Below, piece after piece: positions 40,201 to 47,710 of a stretch of 64,000 bases of DNA. The position numbers and the translations under genes were made by a program. Origin of the DNA: Chitinophaga rhizophila (GTDB lineage: Bacteria; Bacteroidota; Bacteroidia; Chitinophagales; Chitinophagaceae). Location of the stretch: NCBI RefSeq assembly GCF_019492185.1, contig NZ_JAICCF010000004.1, positions 806,001-870,000 of the forward strand, in the 5' to 3' direction. The first letter of the stretch is position 1; each line of letters begins with the position of its first letter. The notes below the pieces were generated by a model, which had not been told where the DNA came from, did no database searches, and saw only the letters and a program-made list of their open reading frames with translations.

Positions 40201-42688
40201 CCAATGACCCGTCATAGGTAATACCATCTTCTATATAATACACCGGCACACCATAAGATGCGGCGTCCGTTACGTCTTTAGTACTTAACAACAACGGCGT
40301 ACCACTGTCTTCAACCATGTACGACTTACGCGATTCAGGATATGTGACGTCAACAGGCAGGTAAGCACCACCTGCTTTTAGGATACCCAGCATGCCTATC
40401 ACAGTTTCCATACCCCGATCTACCAACAAACCAACGATCACACCTGGTTGTACACCTGCATTACGCAGATAGGCGGCCAGGCGCTCGCTGGCTTCATTCA
40501 GTTCACCGTAACTCATTGTCCGGTCGCCGAAGATCAACGCCGGCCTGTCTCCATGCAAAGCGGCCTGCTTTTCAAACAGACTATGTACTGTCTCCGATAC
40601 CGGGAAATCTACCTCACTATAATCGAGTGATTGTAACAAAGACTGCTCTTCCTCCACCGGCAGTAGGCGGGCTGAAGACAAACTGGCTTCGGGAGCAGTC
40701 AGCAGACTGTTAGCAAGCTCATAAAAGTGCCGTGCAAAGGCTGATACAGTGTCTGCATCAAAATATTCGCTATTGTAGACCAGCTTACCCTGTAATACAT
40801 CTCCATCTAACTGCAACAGTAGATTAAGATCATATTTACCATAACCAAGGTTAGTTTCGACAACGCTGATGCCTGCAGGCAAAGCAGTGCGTTCCTCAAA
40901 CTGGTAAAGCACGTCAAACAGTGCCGTTCTGGCCATATCTTTTTCCGGTGCCAGATCTGCCACCAGTTTATCAAAAGGCATCTCACTATGTGCCAGACAG
41001 CTGTCGTAGATCTCTGCTAATTGATGAAGATATTCCGTAAAGGAACCTGCTTGTGGCACAAAACTTCTTATCACTATCAGGTTAGCAACGGGCCCTATCA
41101 TGCCGGACAACCCCGCGTGCCTGTTATCTACACTGGTACCAATCACAATCTCCTCGTGCCTTGCATATCTGTATAACAGTACTTTGAATATGGCCATCAG
41201 GATTACCCGGGCACTGATGCCTGTTGCAGCCTGACAAGCCAGCAATTCGGTTGTTACCTGCTGTGGAACAGCGATATCAACGATACCAGCTTTATAAATA
41301 TGAATTTTAGCTCTTGCCCTGTCTGTCGGCAGTTCCAGTGCTTTCAAGCGACCACCTGATAACATGCGTTTCCAGAAAGGAAACAGGTGAAACTCCAGCT
41401 GCCGGAAACCCTCTTTTTGCCATTCTGAGAACCTGTGATAAGGAAGAAATGGTGTTGTATTCTCCTCAAACAATTCACGGGTCAGTGCATGTATAGTAAA
41501 CCGGTCTGCTACCGCATGGTGCAATACGATGATCACACGTTGGCCGCCATCCCATTTGTTAATCAATGTACCTCTGATCAGCAATTTGTCTAATTCAAAC
41601 GCCGTATTAATCTCATCGCTGGTTAACCTATCCAATTCCTGGTCTGAAGCAGCAGCCAGACTCCGGAAGCGAAAGTCAGGTTTGTCCAGTATGTGTTGCT
41701 GTATACTGTCTTCAATATTGATAATAACAGTCCTCAGTATCTCATATCTGGCCAATAGGTGCTGCATACGCCCTTCCAGCTGTGCTGACTGTATAACATC
41801 TTTGAGCTCAATAATCAAAGGAATATTATGATAGACAGGCCCCGCAGTATACAGATCACCTGCTTCAAAATAGTCAATAAACCACATGCGCTCCTGGTGG
41901 TAAGACGCCAGTAATGTCGCTTCCTGCTGACCATTATTTAAACCACGAAAGATTGCATCCTTTTCTTCTCCTGTCAGTAAGCTAATCTCCTTCAGCGACA
42001 CCCGCCTTTCTGCTATACATTTCTGCAGCAGATTAAAGAACAGGTCAGCAATGGTGCCTGCCAGATCTGGTGTATAAACTGAACTGTTATACTTCAATTC
42101 CAGCTTCAATGCACCATTTCTAGTGTTAAAGCAGAATAATAAGCCAACTGGCAAATGCGCAAACTGCTCCTGCACATGCAATTCATCTGTGAGCATGCCT
42201 ATGGCCGATGAGAGTGGTAAATCTGCCAGCGCTTTTCCGAACATCCGTTCCAACGGGAAATTTGCATAACCCATATCTTTCACGAGATTGTCCTTAACAG
42301 CGGTCACCACACCTGCAAAAGTCTGCGTATCAGTCACATGCATCCTGAAAGGAACAATGTGCTGACTATCGCTCTCATACACTGGCGTAAATATCATCAC
42401 GTCAGTAACAGTTGTATACTTATTAGCCAATGCACCAATGGCCGCCATCAATACTATATGCTTAGCCGCAGGTGAACCGGCAATCGCATTAAACTCACGC
42501 GTCAGCGAACCTACTGCCTCAATAGTATGAGTTTCCATCACGGAATCTCTCCGTATGGCTGCCGGGGCATGCTGATTGAAGTAACTGACAATCTGAAAAT
42601 CAGACAGCCGGTTCTTCCAGTAATTCCTTACAGCAATGTTGCTATTTATATTTAACGCGGAAAGATCCAGCGTGGATTGTTGACTCAT
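31298..42688 (-). CDS. NRPS: half-C, C-A(Thr)-PCP-C-A(Dab-like)-PCP-E-C-A(Asn)-PCP
   Basis: 3796 residues, ATG start. Residues about 18-245 align by eye with only the C-terminal lobe of a condensation domain (from NYWKNRL) and lack HHxxxDG. A full C domain follows (about 258-680) whose active motif is HHAVADR at 390-396, with Arg in place of the usual Gly. Then A1 about 690-1210 (code DFWNIGMVHK, Thr), PCP, C about 1286-1710 (HHIITDG), A2 about 1720-2230 (code DIVEITLDDK, Dab-like), PCP with GGDSI as usual before E, E about 2322-2750 (HHLVIDGVSW, FNYLGQ), a DCL-type C about 2760-3186 (SPMQEGMLFH, HHILMDG), A3 about 3203-3696 (DLTKIGEVGK, Asn), PCP with GGHSL. It should add Thr, D-Dab and Asn. 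The acidic end NLSDEEYLID may bind the docking domain of the next NRPS. Confidence 0.95.
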   Translation of the reverse strand: MSQQSTLDLSALNINSNIAVRNYWKNRLSDFQIVSYFNQHAPAAIRRDSVMETHTIEAVGSLTREFNAIAGSPAAKHIVLMAAIGALANKYTTVTDVMIFTPVYESDSQHIVPFRMHVTDTQTFAGVVTAVKDNLVKDMGYANFPLERMFGKALADLPLSSAIGMLTDELHVQEQFAHLPVGLLFCFNTRNGALKLELKYNSSVYTPDLAGTIADLFFNLLQKCIAERRVSLKEISLLTGEEKDAIFRGLNNGQQEATLLASYHQERMWFIDYFEAGDLYTAGPVYHNIPLIIELKDVIQSAQLEGRMQHLLARYEILRTVIINIEDSIQQHILDKPDFRFRSLAAASDQELDRLTSDEINTAFELDKLLIRGTLINKWDGGQRVIIVLHHAVADRFTIHALTRELFEENTTPFLPYHRFSEWQKEGFRQLEFHLFPFWKRMLSGGRLKALELPTDRARAKIHIYKAGIVDIAVPQQVTTELLACQAATGISARVILMAIFKVLLYRYARHEEIVIGTSVDNRHAGLSGMIGPVANLIVIRSFVPQAGSFTEYLHQLAEIYDSCLAHSEMPFDKLVADLAPEKDMARTALFDVLYQFEERTALPAGISVVETNLGYGKYDLNLLLQLDGDVLQGKLVYNSEYFDADTVSAFARHFYELANSLLTAPEASLSSARLLPVEEEQSLLQSLDYSEVDFPVSETVHSLFEKQAALHGDRPALIFGDRTMSYGELNEASERLAAYLRNAGVQPGVIVGLLVDRGMETVIGMLGILKAGGAYLPVDVTYPESRKSYMVEDSGTPLLLSTKDVTDAASYGVPVYYIEDGITYDGSLDRTTGSGPADLCYIIYTSGTTGNPKGVMVGHSHVVRLLFNEAFQFDFNESDVWTMFHSHCFDFSVWEMYGALLYGGRLVIIPRIVARDPLAYLELLEKEGVTVLNQTPWSFYQLSSGPRKDLRLRYVIFGGEALVPSKLRQFHETYPQVKLINMFGITETTVHVTYKELTTADLDQDVSNIGKPIPTLSLYILDEQMRPVPRGVLGELYVGGAGVAQGYLNKAELTSRRFIDNPYGAGLLYRSGDQGRQLASGDVEYLGRIDSQVKIRGFRIELGEIESHLSGYAGISSSVVHPYEESGEKSLVAYYVTSSELDHGSLRQYLSSKLPEHMVPSYFMRLSSLPLTGNGKIDRRSLPAPVIGEEDSFVPAGDELESRLVAIWSEVLKVEEERISVTRSFFELGGHSLKVTILSNKIQQALSVSVPVKEIFTNQDIRSLATYIRSCLPGSYYPVPVAPLAALYPLSSAQKRLYFLYEMNRESLAYNMLQVTRLYGRVDIPYLTACFHKLIMRHESLRTAIVPVGDSVMQQVANSVDFTISIYESTEDSAMRIIEGFHRPFDLSVSPLIRVGLVKISEEEHLLLMDMHHIITDGLSQIILIREFMQIYAGEALPALRIGYKDYAVWQESESQLAIRADRRSYWLDVFSGELPVLTLPLDYKRPLIPGDKGDVVRFTLSREEVAGLKSLATESQATLFMVMLSLYNILLSRLSNQDDVVVGITVSGRYHADLEPLTGMFVNTVPLRNYPRRNQSFMTYLADVRRRTLEDLEHQSYPFELLVEDLAVQRDTSRNPLFDVMFAYENFDVATLAIPGLQLQPYIHNELLSKFDMTLTVTESSEDLHLDFEYATDLFKRNTIVRFATYYQQIVRAVVDDRNVLLSDIAMLPVEEKYALLQEFNNTGRPYGEATFTEVFSKQVQHHAQAIAVKHQSVELDYQTLDARSNSIAQLLISAGAVPGAVIPLLMDRTIDLLVWIIGVQKMGGVFIALDTRHPADRIAGVLNDCSPYLLVTQEKYASGLGVNVKTILADSISDELPNAENWQPVIRSAEDIAYIVYTSGSTGVPKGVLLDHAGMVNHFYGLRDLLQLTAADRFAQTAECSFDIYLVQMLLALTVGGCTHIVDREVMLDVNRLSDELIAGDITILEVVPSVIRMLANAGPLQLGKLRCVISTGEALTRELALAWYRSFPDIQLINLYGPAETSDDVSYYIVPKDLEEEGSINLPVGYPLPNFHIHILDSSLRLCPVGVSGEICIAGVGVGKGYIKDRSLTASKFVVNPYAADAAYSRMYRTGDIGYRDEQGLIYLSGRVDNMIKIRGARIEAGDIEALLQQFDSISQTLVVCRENREQKYLVAYYAAPAEIESDLLAGYLSGKLPEYMVPAAYVHLTTFPLTLSGKIDKRALPEPVFAEEVYQAPSTKEEILLAEVWTKILGVARVGIVDNFFSLGGDSIKSIQISSRVRAAGYELSVKDIFANQTIRALARRMKVLRTKVKQEVVQGTSVLTPVQKYYLNGAIAAKAHYNQSVMLHFPAGISGDVVRQIFTYLQLHHDALRIVLKEGPAGLQLDTKSPDLPISLTEYASYSEDACTDLQSGIDLFAGPLMKLGLFHLAEGSHLLIVIHHLVIDGVSWRILFEDITTLYEQVLQKQPFSLPGRTASFLSWAGHLQQYMATPGYQKGQSYWKKFENHQCGMIARDIPSGENRGVDVRHTGFSVDEVYTRQLLREVPDSFRTSVEEVLLTAFTAAVSLQYGQSKVRIDLEGHGREDVVGAVDVSRTIGWFTSVYPVLLEQKGSNWGDRLRNVKESLRTIPNKGIDYLLYRSADAERSGISFNYLGQFDTDTSNEYYRISDLGRGYDIDPQQTREYDWDITGMISGEVLHVNISYSSLQYAAETIQGLLGHFEACLLAIINYCLDKTHAALSPSDLTGNNISMEVLDQLQSQYALQDIYPLSPMQEGMLFHTLYDSEADHYFEQICYNLDGKLNVRAVENTLQALTSRYDILRTIFLYEGYDQLLQVVLKERTVDFSFLDMRRACLEEGAAVVVARCQEQDKQRKFVLNRDVLMRLTIVQTAADTYRFIWSMHHILMDGWCMGLLIRDFNELYDAAVKGRRPALEPVQPYAAYIKWLEERDPKVGLAYWDNYLKGYDLPAGLPKKGISSGGNAFVPSSQLLTLQDAQAASLNELSVKYGVSVYTILQCIWGFLLQFYNDKDDVVFGSVVSGRPAEVEGIESMLGLFINTVPVRIYTSGEDSISDVFQRVQRQLLDSEEYHYNTLPDIQSRSELGRQLLDHILIYENYPVSEEVGSNSSDYRISDMHVFEQTNYDLSVVIVPGTPFTIRFDYNSGIYSEQLIGQVMMHLEQLMTVVVNDPSLRVKELSLSTDLGNYNNTAKAFEEELSIIALFDQQAARTPDAIAIEHEGKAISYAALQSLSNGIAAALSTAGIQEGDLVGVLLDREPGFVYSVLGILRLGAAYIPVDTTYPSGRIAGIFTDGQVKAVITGEAYAGQCEGFRVLVLEDLAMDSKAVQPVLAGGDRLAYMIYTSGSTGVPKGVMISHRSLVNYITWAAGLYIKSSPAVFALYTSVSFDLTITSLFTPLVTGGRLLLYSSHDPLLLEEVIKDARLTVLKMTPSHLKLLSEISIPAGHSLETLIVGGEQLESRVAAAVYNQFEGRVSIYNEYGPTEATVGCMYYVYQPSDEYVNVPIGYPAANTQIYLLDRYQRPVPAGAVGELYIGGAGVAQGYYGKASLTAEVFIPNPFMPGTLMYRSKDTGIYDAGCGLLFTGRSDSQLKIRGYRIEPGEIVHHVCQHAGIREAVVLERHQQLVCYYVSEEACEITLGDVLPAYMIPSHYVHLVSLPLTSNGKLDTGALPDPVGGMDEYESPSAGTAQQLADIWADILKIEVSSISAKANFFTLGGHSLNALTLRNRIYHAFNVHMSLKELFEYNTIEHAAEYIDNELWVKQQQKQKNLSDEEYLID
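31481..33275 (-). repeat. Asn A-domain block copy 1, pair of 49142-50936
   Basis: The asparagine A domain with the end of the preceding C domain is nearly identical to that in 47711-59515, at an offset of 17661 bases. One edge lies at the carrier core GGHS: before it the proteins match, after it they part (LNALTLRN versus IRAMRLMN). Confidence 0.88.
38882..40632 (-). repeat. Thr A-domain block copy 2, pair of 28050-29800
   Basis: Second copy of the threonine A-PCP direct repeat. Both copies carry the same pocket code DFWNIGMVHK. The similarity continues at a lower level into the next C domain, down to about 38080. Confidence 0.85.
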
Positions 42689-42701
42689 ATGATGGCGTTA
42701 A

Positions 42702-45700
42702 CTAAAGGTTGAGAATGATATTATCTGTCACAGGGCTGTCCGGAACAGCATTGTAACCTGCCAGTGATACTAGTGTGATATCCGGATTGGCAGCAATGCT
42801 ACTGAACAGGTTTATAAATCTGTCTACCAATAGTTCCGCATCTCTTACCGAGAAATATGACAATTGATATTCAAACCGGAAGTCATAACCTTCTCCGTTT
42901 CCGGAAGCAAATAATGTGACCGGATATTTTGCCGCCGCATTGTTCAGCTGATATGGCTCAAATAATGCGTGTTCCGCAGTAGCTCTGTCTTCAAAATCCT
43001 GATATACAAAGACTGCTTTAAACAGTTCGTTCACCCGCTTATTCCTGGAAGCGTTTAACTCGCCTAGTATATCAGACAGGTCAAACTGTTGCCGGCTGAT
43101 TACCTCTACCAGATGATGATGGATGGCTTTCGCAAACTTTCTGAAAGTCAGATCAGTATCAAGCTGGAACCGTACTGGCAGTGTTTTAACAAACATACCT
43201 GTAACTTCTTCCAGCTCATGCTGGATACGTCCGGATGTGCCCAGCCCCAGTATCGCATCTTCCTGACCAGTCAGCAATCCGATAAATATAAAATAGGCTG
43301 CAAACAGTCCGGATGATACCGTCATCTCTTCTTCTTGCAATACACGCATAAATGACGCACGTTGCTCTTTGCCTATCCGGAAGAATATATTATCACCTGC
43401 ATCAGGATCCGGCCCGGCATTTACGACGGTAACCGGAAAGTTCGTTACTGGTAACTCACCCTCAAACTGATTGAGCCAGAACTCGCGCTGAGACATATAC
43501 AGCTCAGACTTTCTGAACTGGTATTCCCACTCGGCATAGTCCCGGTACTGTATAGGTAATGATGCAAGCTGACTTCCGTTATACAGTTTTATCAGGTCAT
43601 TGAACAGGATCACCTGGGAAATACCATCGCAGATAATGTGGTGGATATCAACGATCATCATTGTGTATGCATCTTTCAACCGCACAACGGCACAACGTAA
43701 TAACCCAGGTTTCGCAAGATCGAAAGGACGAATAAAACTATCTATGACCTCCGGAATCGACGCTATATCCGTCTCGATGGTTTCCAACGTAAATTCGACA
43801 TCTGATGCAATTGTTTGTAACAGCTGACCATCCGCAATTCCAAAACCGGTTCGCAGACTCTCATGACGTTGAATAAGCGCCTTCAACGCAGCCGTAAGCC
43901 TTTCCAGGTCTAGTGCTGCATCTACTTTCCAGGCGACTGGCAGATTAAATGCTACACCTGTTTTATTCAACTCATAAGTGTAATAAATTCGTTCCTGTAC
44001 AGCAGAAACGTGATAAGCTGCTTTATCTGCTGCTTTTTCAATGGTCATCTGGTTGTCTGCATGGCGCTTACCCACCATCCGTGCCTGTTGCTGGATTGTC
44101 AGGTGATTAAACAATTCACTCAACGAGATCCTCACATTGAACTCTTTGTGAATCCTCCCGATCAGCTTCATGGTATTCAGCGAATTGCCTCCAACCTTAT
44201 AGAAACTATCGTCGGTCGAAAACTCCTTATCACCCAATGTATCCTTCCACACTGACAGTAAACGTGCTTCTATATCGTTTTCTGGCGCTATAACCTGCCG
44301 TTGTGACATCTGATGCAGCAACTCCTTATAATTGATCTTACCGTTGCTTAAAAGGGGTACATGTGCCACTTCTCTGAAATCACCCGGAATCATGTACGCC
44401 GGCAGCCGGTCCGCTAAAAACGTTTTGCTCAATTGCCTGATATCTCCCTCCATAACTGCCCCTGGTTTCCGTACCAGGAAGGCTACCAGGTATTCGTTGT
44501 TATGCTCATCCTGGTGTTTCATAACCACTGCCTGTTCCAGATAACCGGCATCCAGCAACACGCGCTCTATCTCGTCGAGTTCTATCCGGGCACCTCTGAG
44601 CTTCACTTGCCTGTCTTCCCTACCGATCAGATCGATATTGCCATTGATCAGCATGCGGGCAATGTCTCCCGTTCTGTATGCCTGGGCTTCGTCTTTTGTA
44701 CCGGCATGTATCGTTATGAACCGCTCCTGAGACAACGCCGGCTCATCCAGGTAGCCGTTCGAGCTATATGCTGATATAATGTATAATTCACCTGGTATGA
44801 GTTTTTCACACGGGGTCAGATCCTTCTTTGCTATCAATATTCTCGTACCTGGTATAGGCTGACCAACAGGTATACGTGGCTGATTGGCATCTGTCGGTTG
44901 GATCCTGTAGAAAGTACGGATCATTGTTGTTTCTGATGGACCGTACAGGTTCACCAGTGAAATACGTGTATCGAAGGTCTGGTACCAGGGTTTGAGATCC
45001 GCCGGATTGATTTTCTCTCCCGATAACAATACATGTTGCAGATTCTCATAGTCGGCGGCCGTAACCTGTTCATTATTGATCAGCCGGAAAAGACTGGGCA
45101 CACAATGAATCAGGTTGATCTTTTGTGCATTGATCCATTGAGTAATGAAGCCAGCGTCTCTGAACGTGTCTCCTGCCGGTGGCACGCAGATAGTACCACC
45201 TGCCATCAGCGGCACAAAGATGTCGCGGAGAAATGCATCGAAGTACGGACTAATGAACTGACTTACCCGACACCCCCGTTGTATATCAAACGCTGATATT
45301 TCCCAGGAAATAAATTGCGCCAGACTCTCGTTTCTGCCAAGTATACCCTTCGGCGTGCCTGTAGAGCCGGAAGTAAAATATACATAGATATTGTCTGACG
45401 CATCAAATACAGGATACTCAACAAGTTCTGTATTTGCTTCTGCACTGAAAATATCTTCTATCGTAATACCATGTTGTACCAGCACTTTTTCATTTACACT
45501 CCCGTATATATAATATTGCAGTTTCAGCTTGTCTGTCATGCTATCCAGCCTGTATTGCGGCAGATTACTATCTATCGGCACAAACACACAGCCGGCATTT
45601 AGTATGCCGATGATGGTGGTAATCAATTTCGTTCTGTTGTCTAGTGATATACCTACCATCGTACCCTTCCGGATACCCTTGTTTATAAGAAAACGGGTTA

Positions 45701-45815
45701 CCCTGTTGGCGTCCGCCAATAACTGTTCGTAAGACGTGGCAACGTCTCCGTCAAGGATGGCGGTTTCTCCCGCATATTTTTTTAAACAACTGATCAGTTC
45801 ATGCTGAAAAATCAT
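42702..45815 (-). CDS. NRPS: A-PCP-C, starts and ends in mid-module
   Basis: 1037 residues, ATG start 18 bases after asnB. The A domain occupies about 1-505 with YFTSGSTGTPKG, YGPSETT, YRTGD, VKLRGARIELDEIE and NGK; its pocket residues read DARHLSLMIK, which I cannot assign. Carrier domain about 511-580 with GGNSL. Condensation domain about 600-1010 with the LCL-like start VSAVQERIYY and an intact HHIICDG. The A domain has no C domain of its own, but the large NRPS encoded before it ends in a free C domain, so the module is split between the two proteins. The same happens at its C-terminal end, where its C domain meets a protein that already starts with one and a half C domains. It should add one amino acid of unknown identity between Asn and Thr. 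Confidence 0.93.
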   Translation of the reverse strand: MIFQHELISCLKKYAGETAILDGDVATSYEQLLADANRVTRFLINKGIRKGTMVGISLDNRTKLITTIIGILNAGCVFVPIDSNLPQYRLDSMTDKLKLQYYIYGSVNEKVLVQHGITIEDIFSAEANTELVEYPVFDASDNIYVYFTSGSTGTPKGILGRNESLAQFISWEISAFDIQRGCRVSQFISPYFDAFLRDIFVPLMAGGTICVPPAGDTFRDAGFITQWINAQKINLIHCVPSLFRLINNEQVTAADYENLQHVLLSGEKINPADLKPWYQTFDTRISLVNLYGPSETTMIRTFYRIQPTDANQPRIPVGQPIPGTRILIAKKDLTPCEKLIPGELYIISAYSSNGYLDEPALSQERFITIHAGTKDEAQAYRTGDIARMLINGNIDLIGREDRQVKLRGARIELDEIERVLLDAGYLEQAVVMKHQDEHNNEYLVAFLVRKPGAVMEGDIRQLSKTFLADRLPAYMIPGDFREVAHVPLLSNGKINYKELLHQMSQRQVIAPENDIEARLLSVWKDTLGDKEFSTDDSFYKVGGNSLNTMKLIGRIHKEFNVRISLSELFNHLTIQQQARMVGKRHADNQMTIEKAADKAAYHVSAVQERIYYTYELNKTGVAFNLPVAWKVDAALDLERLTAALKALIQRHESLRTGFGIADGQLLQTIASDVEFTLETIETDIASIPEVIDSFIRPFDLAKPGLLRCAVVRLKDAYTMMIVDIHHIICDGISQVILFNDLIKLYNGSQLASLPIQYRDYAEWEYQFRKSELYMSQREFWLNQFEGELPVTNFPVTVVNAGPDPDAGDNIFFRIGKEQRASFMRVLQEEEMTVSSGLFAAYFIFIGLLTGQEDAILGLGTSGRIQHELEEVTGMFVKTLPVRFQLDTDLTFRKFAKAIHHHLVEVISRQQFDLSDILGELNASRNKRVNELFKAVFVYQDFEDRATAEHALFEPYQLNNAAAKYPVTLFASGNGEGYDFRFEYQLSYFSVRDAELLVDRFINLFSSIAANPDITLVSLAGYNAVPDSPVTDNIILNL

Positions 45816-45833
45816 ATGTCATTTATTAAATAG

Positions 45834-47690
45834 TTAGTTAAAATATTGCTCCTGAAGAATACCAAACGTCAGCACCGTCATCAGTACATCATTTTCAAAA
45901 GGAGCATTAATTGTAAACCCGTCTGCTGAATATTGCTGCTTGAGCATTTCAATGGTCTGTGGATTGAAAATGCCCTGCTGTTTTATTCTGTCAAACGAAA
46001 GTGTATCCTGAATAAATTCGATGTTTCTTCTAAGCAAATAAGGACTTCCCGGCGCTGTAAAACCAAACTTCTCTCTTTCTACTATCTCTTTTGGTATAAA
46101 CCTGCTACCCATCTTTTTAAGGATATATTTCTCCTCCAGCTCATACAGTTTCAGCGACGAGGGTACCGTTGCGGCAAAAGCCACAAAATCCTTGTCGAGG
46201 AACGGGTATCTGACTTCTACAGAATTGGCCATTGCCATACGATCACCATGATCAGCCACCAGATGATCTACCAAACGGAGCTTGTAGTCGATATATGCTC
46301 TTTTGTTTAATATGTCCCTCCCGGCTATCCGGTTTTTATTAATAACGAAGTGCCTGAGACAGTTAATCTCATCAAATTCTGCTGCAATATCACCGGAGTA
46401 TAACTGCTTCTTTTGCTCACATAAAGCCTCGAAATTCGTTTCGTAAAAATACGTCGGGTCACCCCACACCTGATCGCGCCACGCAGCTTCGACTGGGCTT
46501 ACATCCTGGCCGGAACCCGCCATGGACCTGATTTTATCGAAGCGGTAACCCACATAACCGGCAAATAGTTCGTCCGCTCCTTCTCCCGAAAGAATCACCT
46601 TAATATCCCTGTTTCTAACAGCGGCCGATAATGACAAGGAAGCGGTATTATAAGATTCCTTAACCGGGCATTCGGAGTGATAGACTGCCTGTTGCAAGCG
46701 CTCACTGATATCTTCAAAAAAGAATGTTTTTCTGTTGATATTTGCCTGCATTTGCTTGGCAACCAGTTGCTGATATAATGTCTCTGAAAGGCGTGCATCT
46801 ACAAAGTCAATCGAAAATACCTGCTTTGAAGCGGTGGCATCCAGCTGATGCACTTTCATGGCAATCATAGAAGAATCCAGTCCGCCACTTAAATACAACC
46901 CATACGGCACATCTGCCCGGAGGCGTAACCTGACGGCGTTTTCAAACAGTTCTTCCAGCCTGTTAATATAATAGGACGGCGACTGCTCTTCCATCTGTCC
47001 CTCTTCCGGGAATATCAGGTCCCAGTATTCGTTATCAGTTACCACACCATCATGCGTTACACTCAGGTAATGGCCGTTCTCCAAACTGAAAATATCTTTA
47101 AACGTCGTCCTCGGACTAATCAGCCCCGGAAAGGTGAACACCTGATCCAGACCAGTAAGGTCCACACGCGGTGTTACAAGCGGATGTTGTAAAATAGCTT
47201 TGATCTCTGAGGCGAAGATGAATGTATCCCGCTGCACAGTGTAGAAGAAGGGAATAATACCCATATGGTCCCGGGCACAAAACAAGGTCTTCCTCTTTTT
47301 ATCATATAGTGCAAAAGCAAACTGTCCGTTCAGTTCATTGAGAAATGTCATTCCCTGCTCTTCATACAGATGTACAATCACTTCTACATCTGAAGCGGTA
47401 CGAAAACGGTGTCCTTTCTCCCGCAAACTTTGCCGGAGCTCGATGTAATTAAATATCTCTCCATTACACAACAGTACCACACTTTCATCTTCATTAAAGA
47501 TCGGCTGCATGCCATTATCCAGTCCGATGATACTTAAACGGGTAAAACCAAGCGCAACATTGTCAAACTGATGTACAGTCTGACTATCAGGTCCGCGATG
47601 AAGTAATTGCTTGTTCATATCACGGATTACCTGTTCATTATATCCTGTTGTCTGCTCCTTAAATCTGACATAGCCGCAAATACCACACAT
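45834..47690 (-). CDS. asnB: Asparagine synthetase (glutamine-hydrolysing)
   Basis: 618 residues. The protein starts MCGICGY: Cys2 is the glutaminase nucleophile of class II amidotransferases, and RGPD (32-35), CNGEIFNY (75-82) and GQFAFALYD complete that domain. The synthetase half has the ATP pyrophosphatase loop SGGLDSS at 268-274 and SGEGADELFAGY at 368-379. This is the normal length and layout of AsnB, which amidates aspartate in the cytoplasm using ATP and glutamine. It sits between two NRPS genes with gaps of 20 and 18 bases, and three A domains in the window carry Asn codes, so I infer that it supplies asparagine to the assembly line. Related proteins act as amide-forming tailoring enzymes or beta-lactam synthetases, but the intact glutaminase Cys favours a true asparagine synthetase. 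Confidence 0.93.
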   Translation of the reverse strand: MCGICGYVRFKEQTTGYNEQVIRDMNKQLLHRGPDSQTVHQFDNVALGFTRLSIIGLDNGMQPIFNEDESVVLLCNGEIFNYIELRQSLREKGHRFRTASDVEVIVHLYEEQGMTFLNELNGQFAFALYDKKRKTLFCARDHMGIIPFFYTVQRDTFIFASEIKAILQHPLVTPRVDLTGLDQVFTFPGLISPRTTFKDIFSLENGHYLSVTHDGVVTDNEYWDLIFPEEGQMEEQSPSYYINRLEELFENAVRLRLRADVPYGLYLSGGLDSSMIAMKVHQLDATASKQVFSIDFVDARLSETLYQQLVAKQMQANINRKTFFFEDISERLQQAVYHSECPVKESYNTASLSLSAAVRNRDIKVILSGEGADELFAGYVGYRFDKIRSMAGSGQDVSPVEAAWRDQVWGDPTYFYETNFEALCEQKKQLYSGDIAAEFDEINCLRHFVINKNRIAGRDILNKRAYIDYKLRLVDHLVADHGDRMAMANSVEVRYPFLDKDFVAFAATVPSSLKLYELEEKYILKKMGSRFIPKEIVEREKFGFTAPGSPYLLRRNIEFIQDTLSFDRIKQQGIFNPQTIEMLKQQYSADGFTINAPFENDVLMTVLTFGILQEQYFN

Positions 47691-47710
47691 ATTAAATAGC
47701 GTTTAGTGAT

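Noticed and set aside
41950..42640. Half condensation domain as a separate pseudogene
   Set aside because: It is in frame with the rest of the protein, follows a good ATG and has no stops, so it is part of the NRPS.
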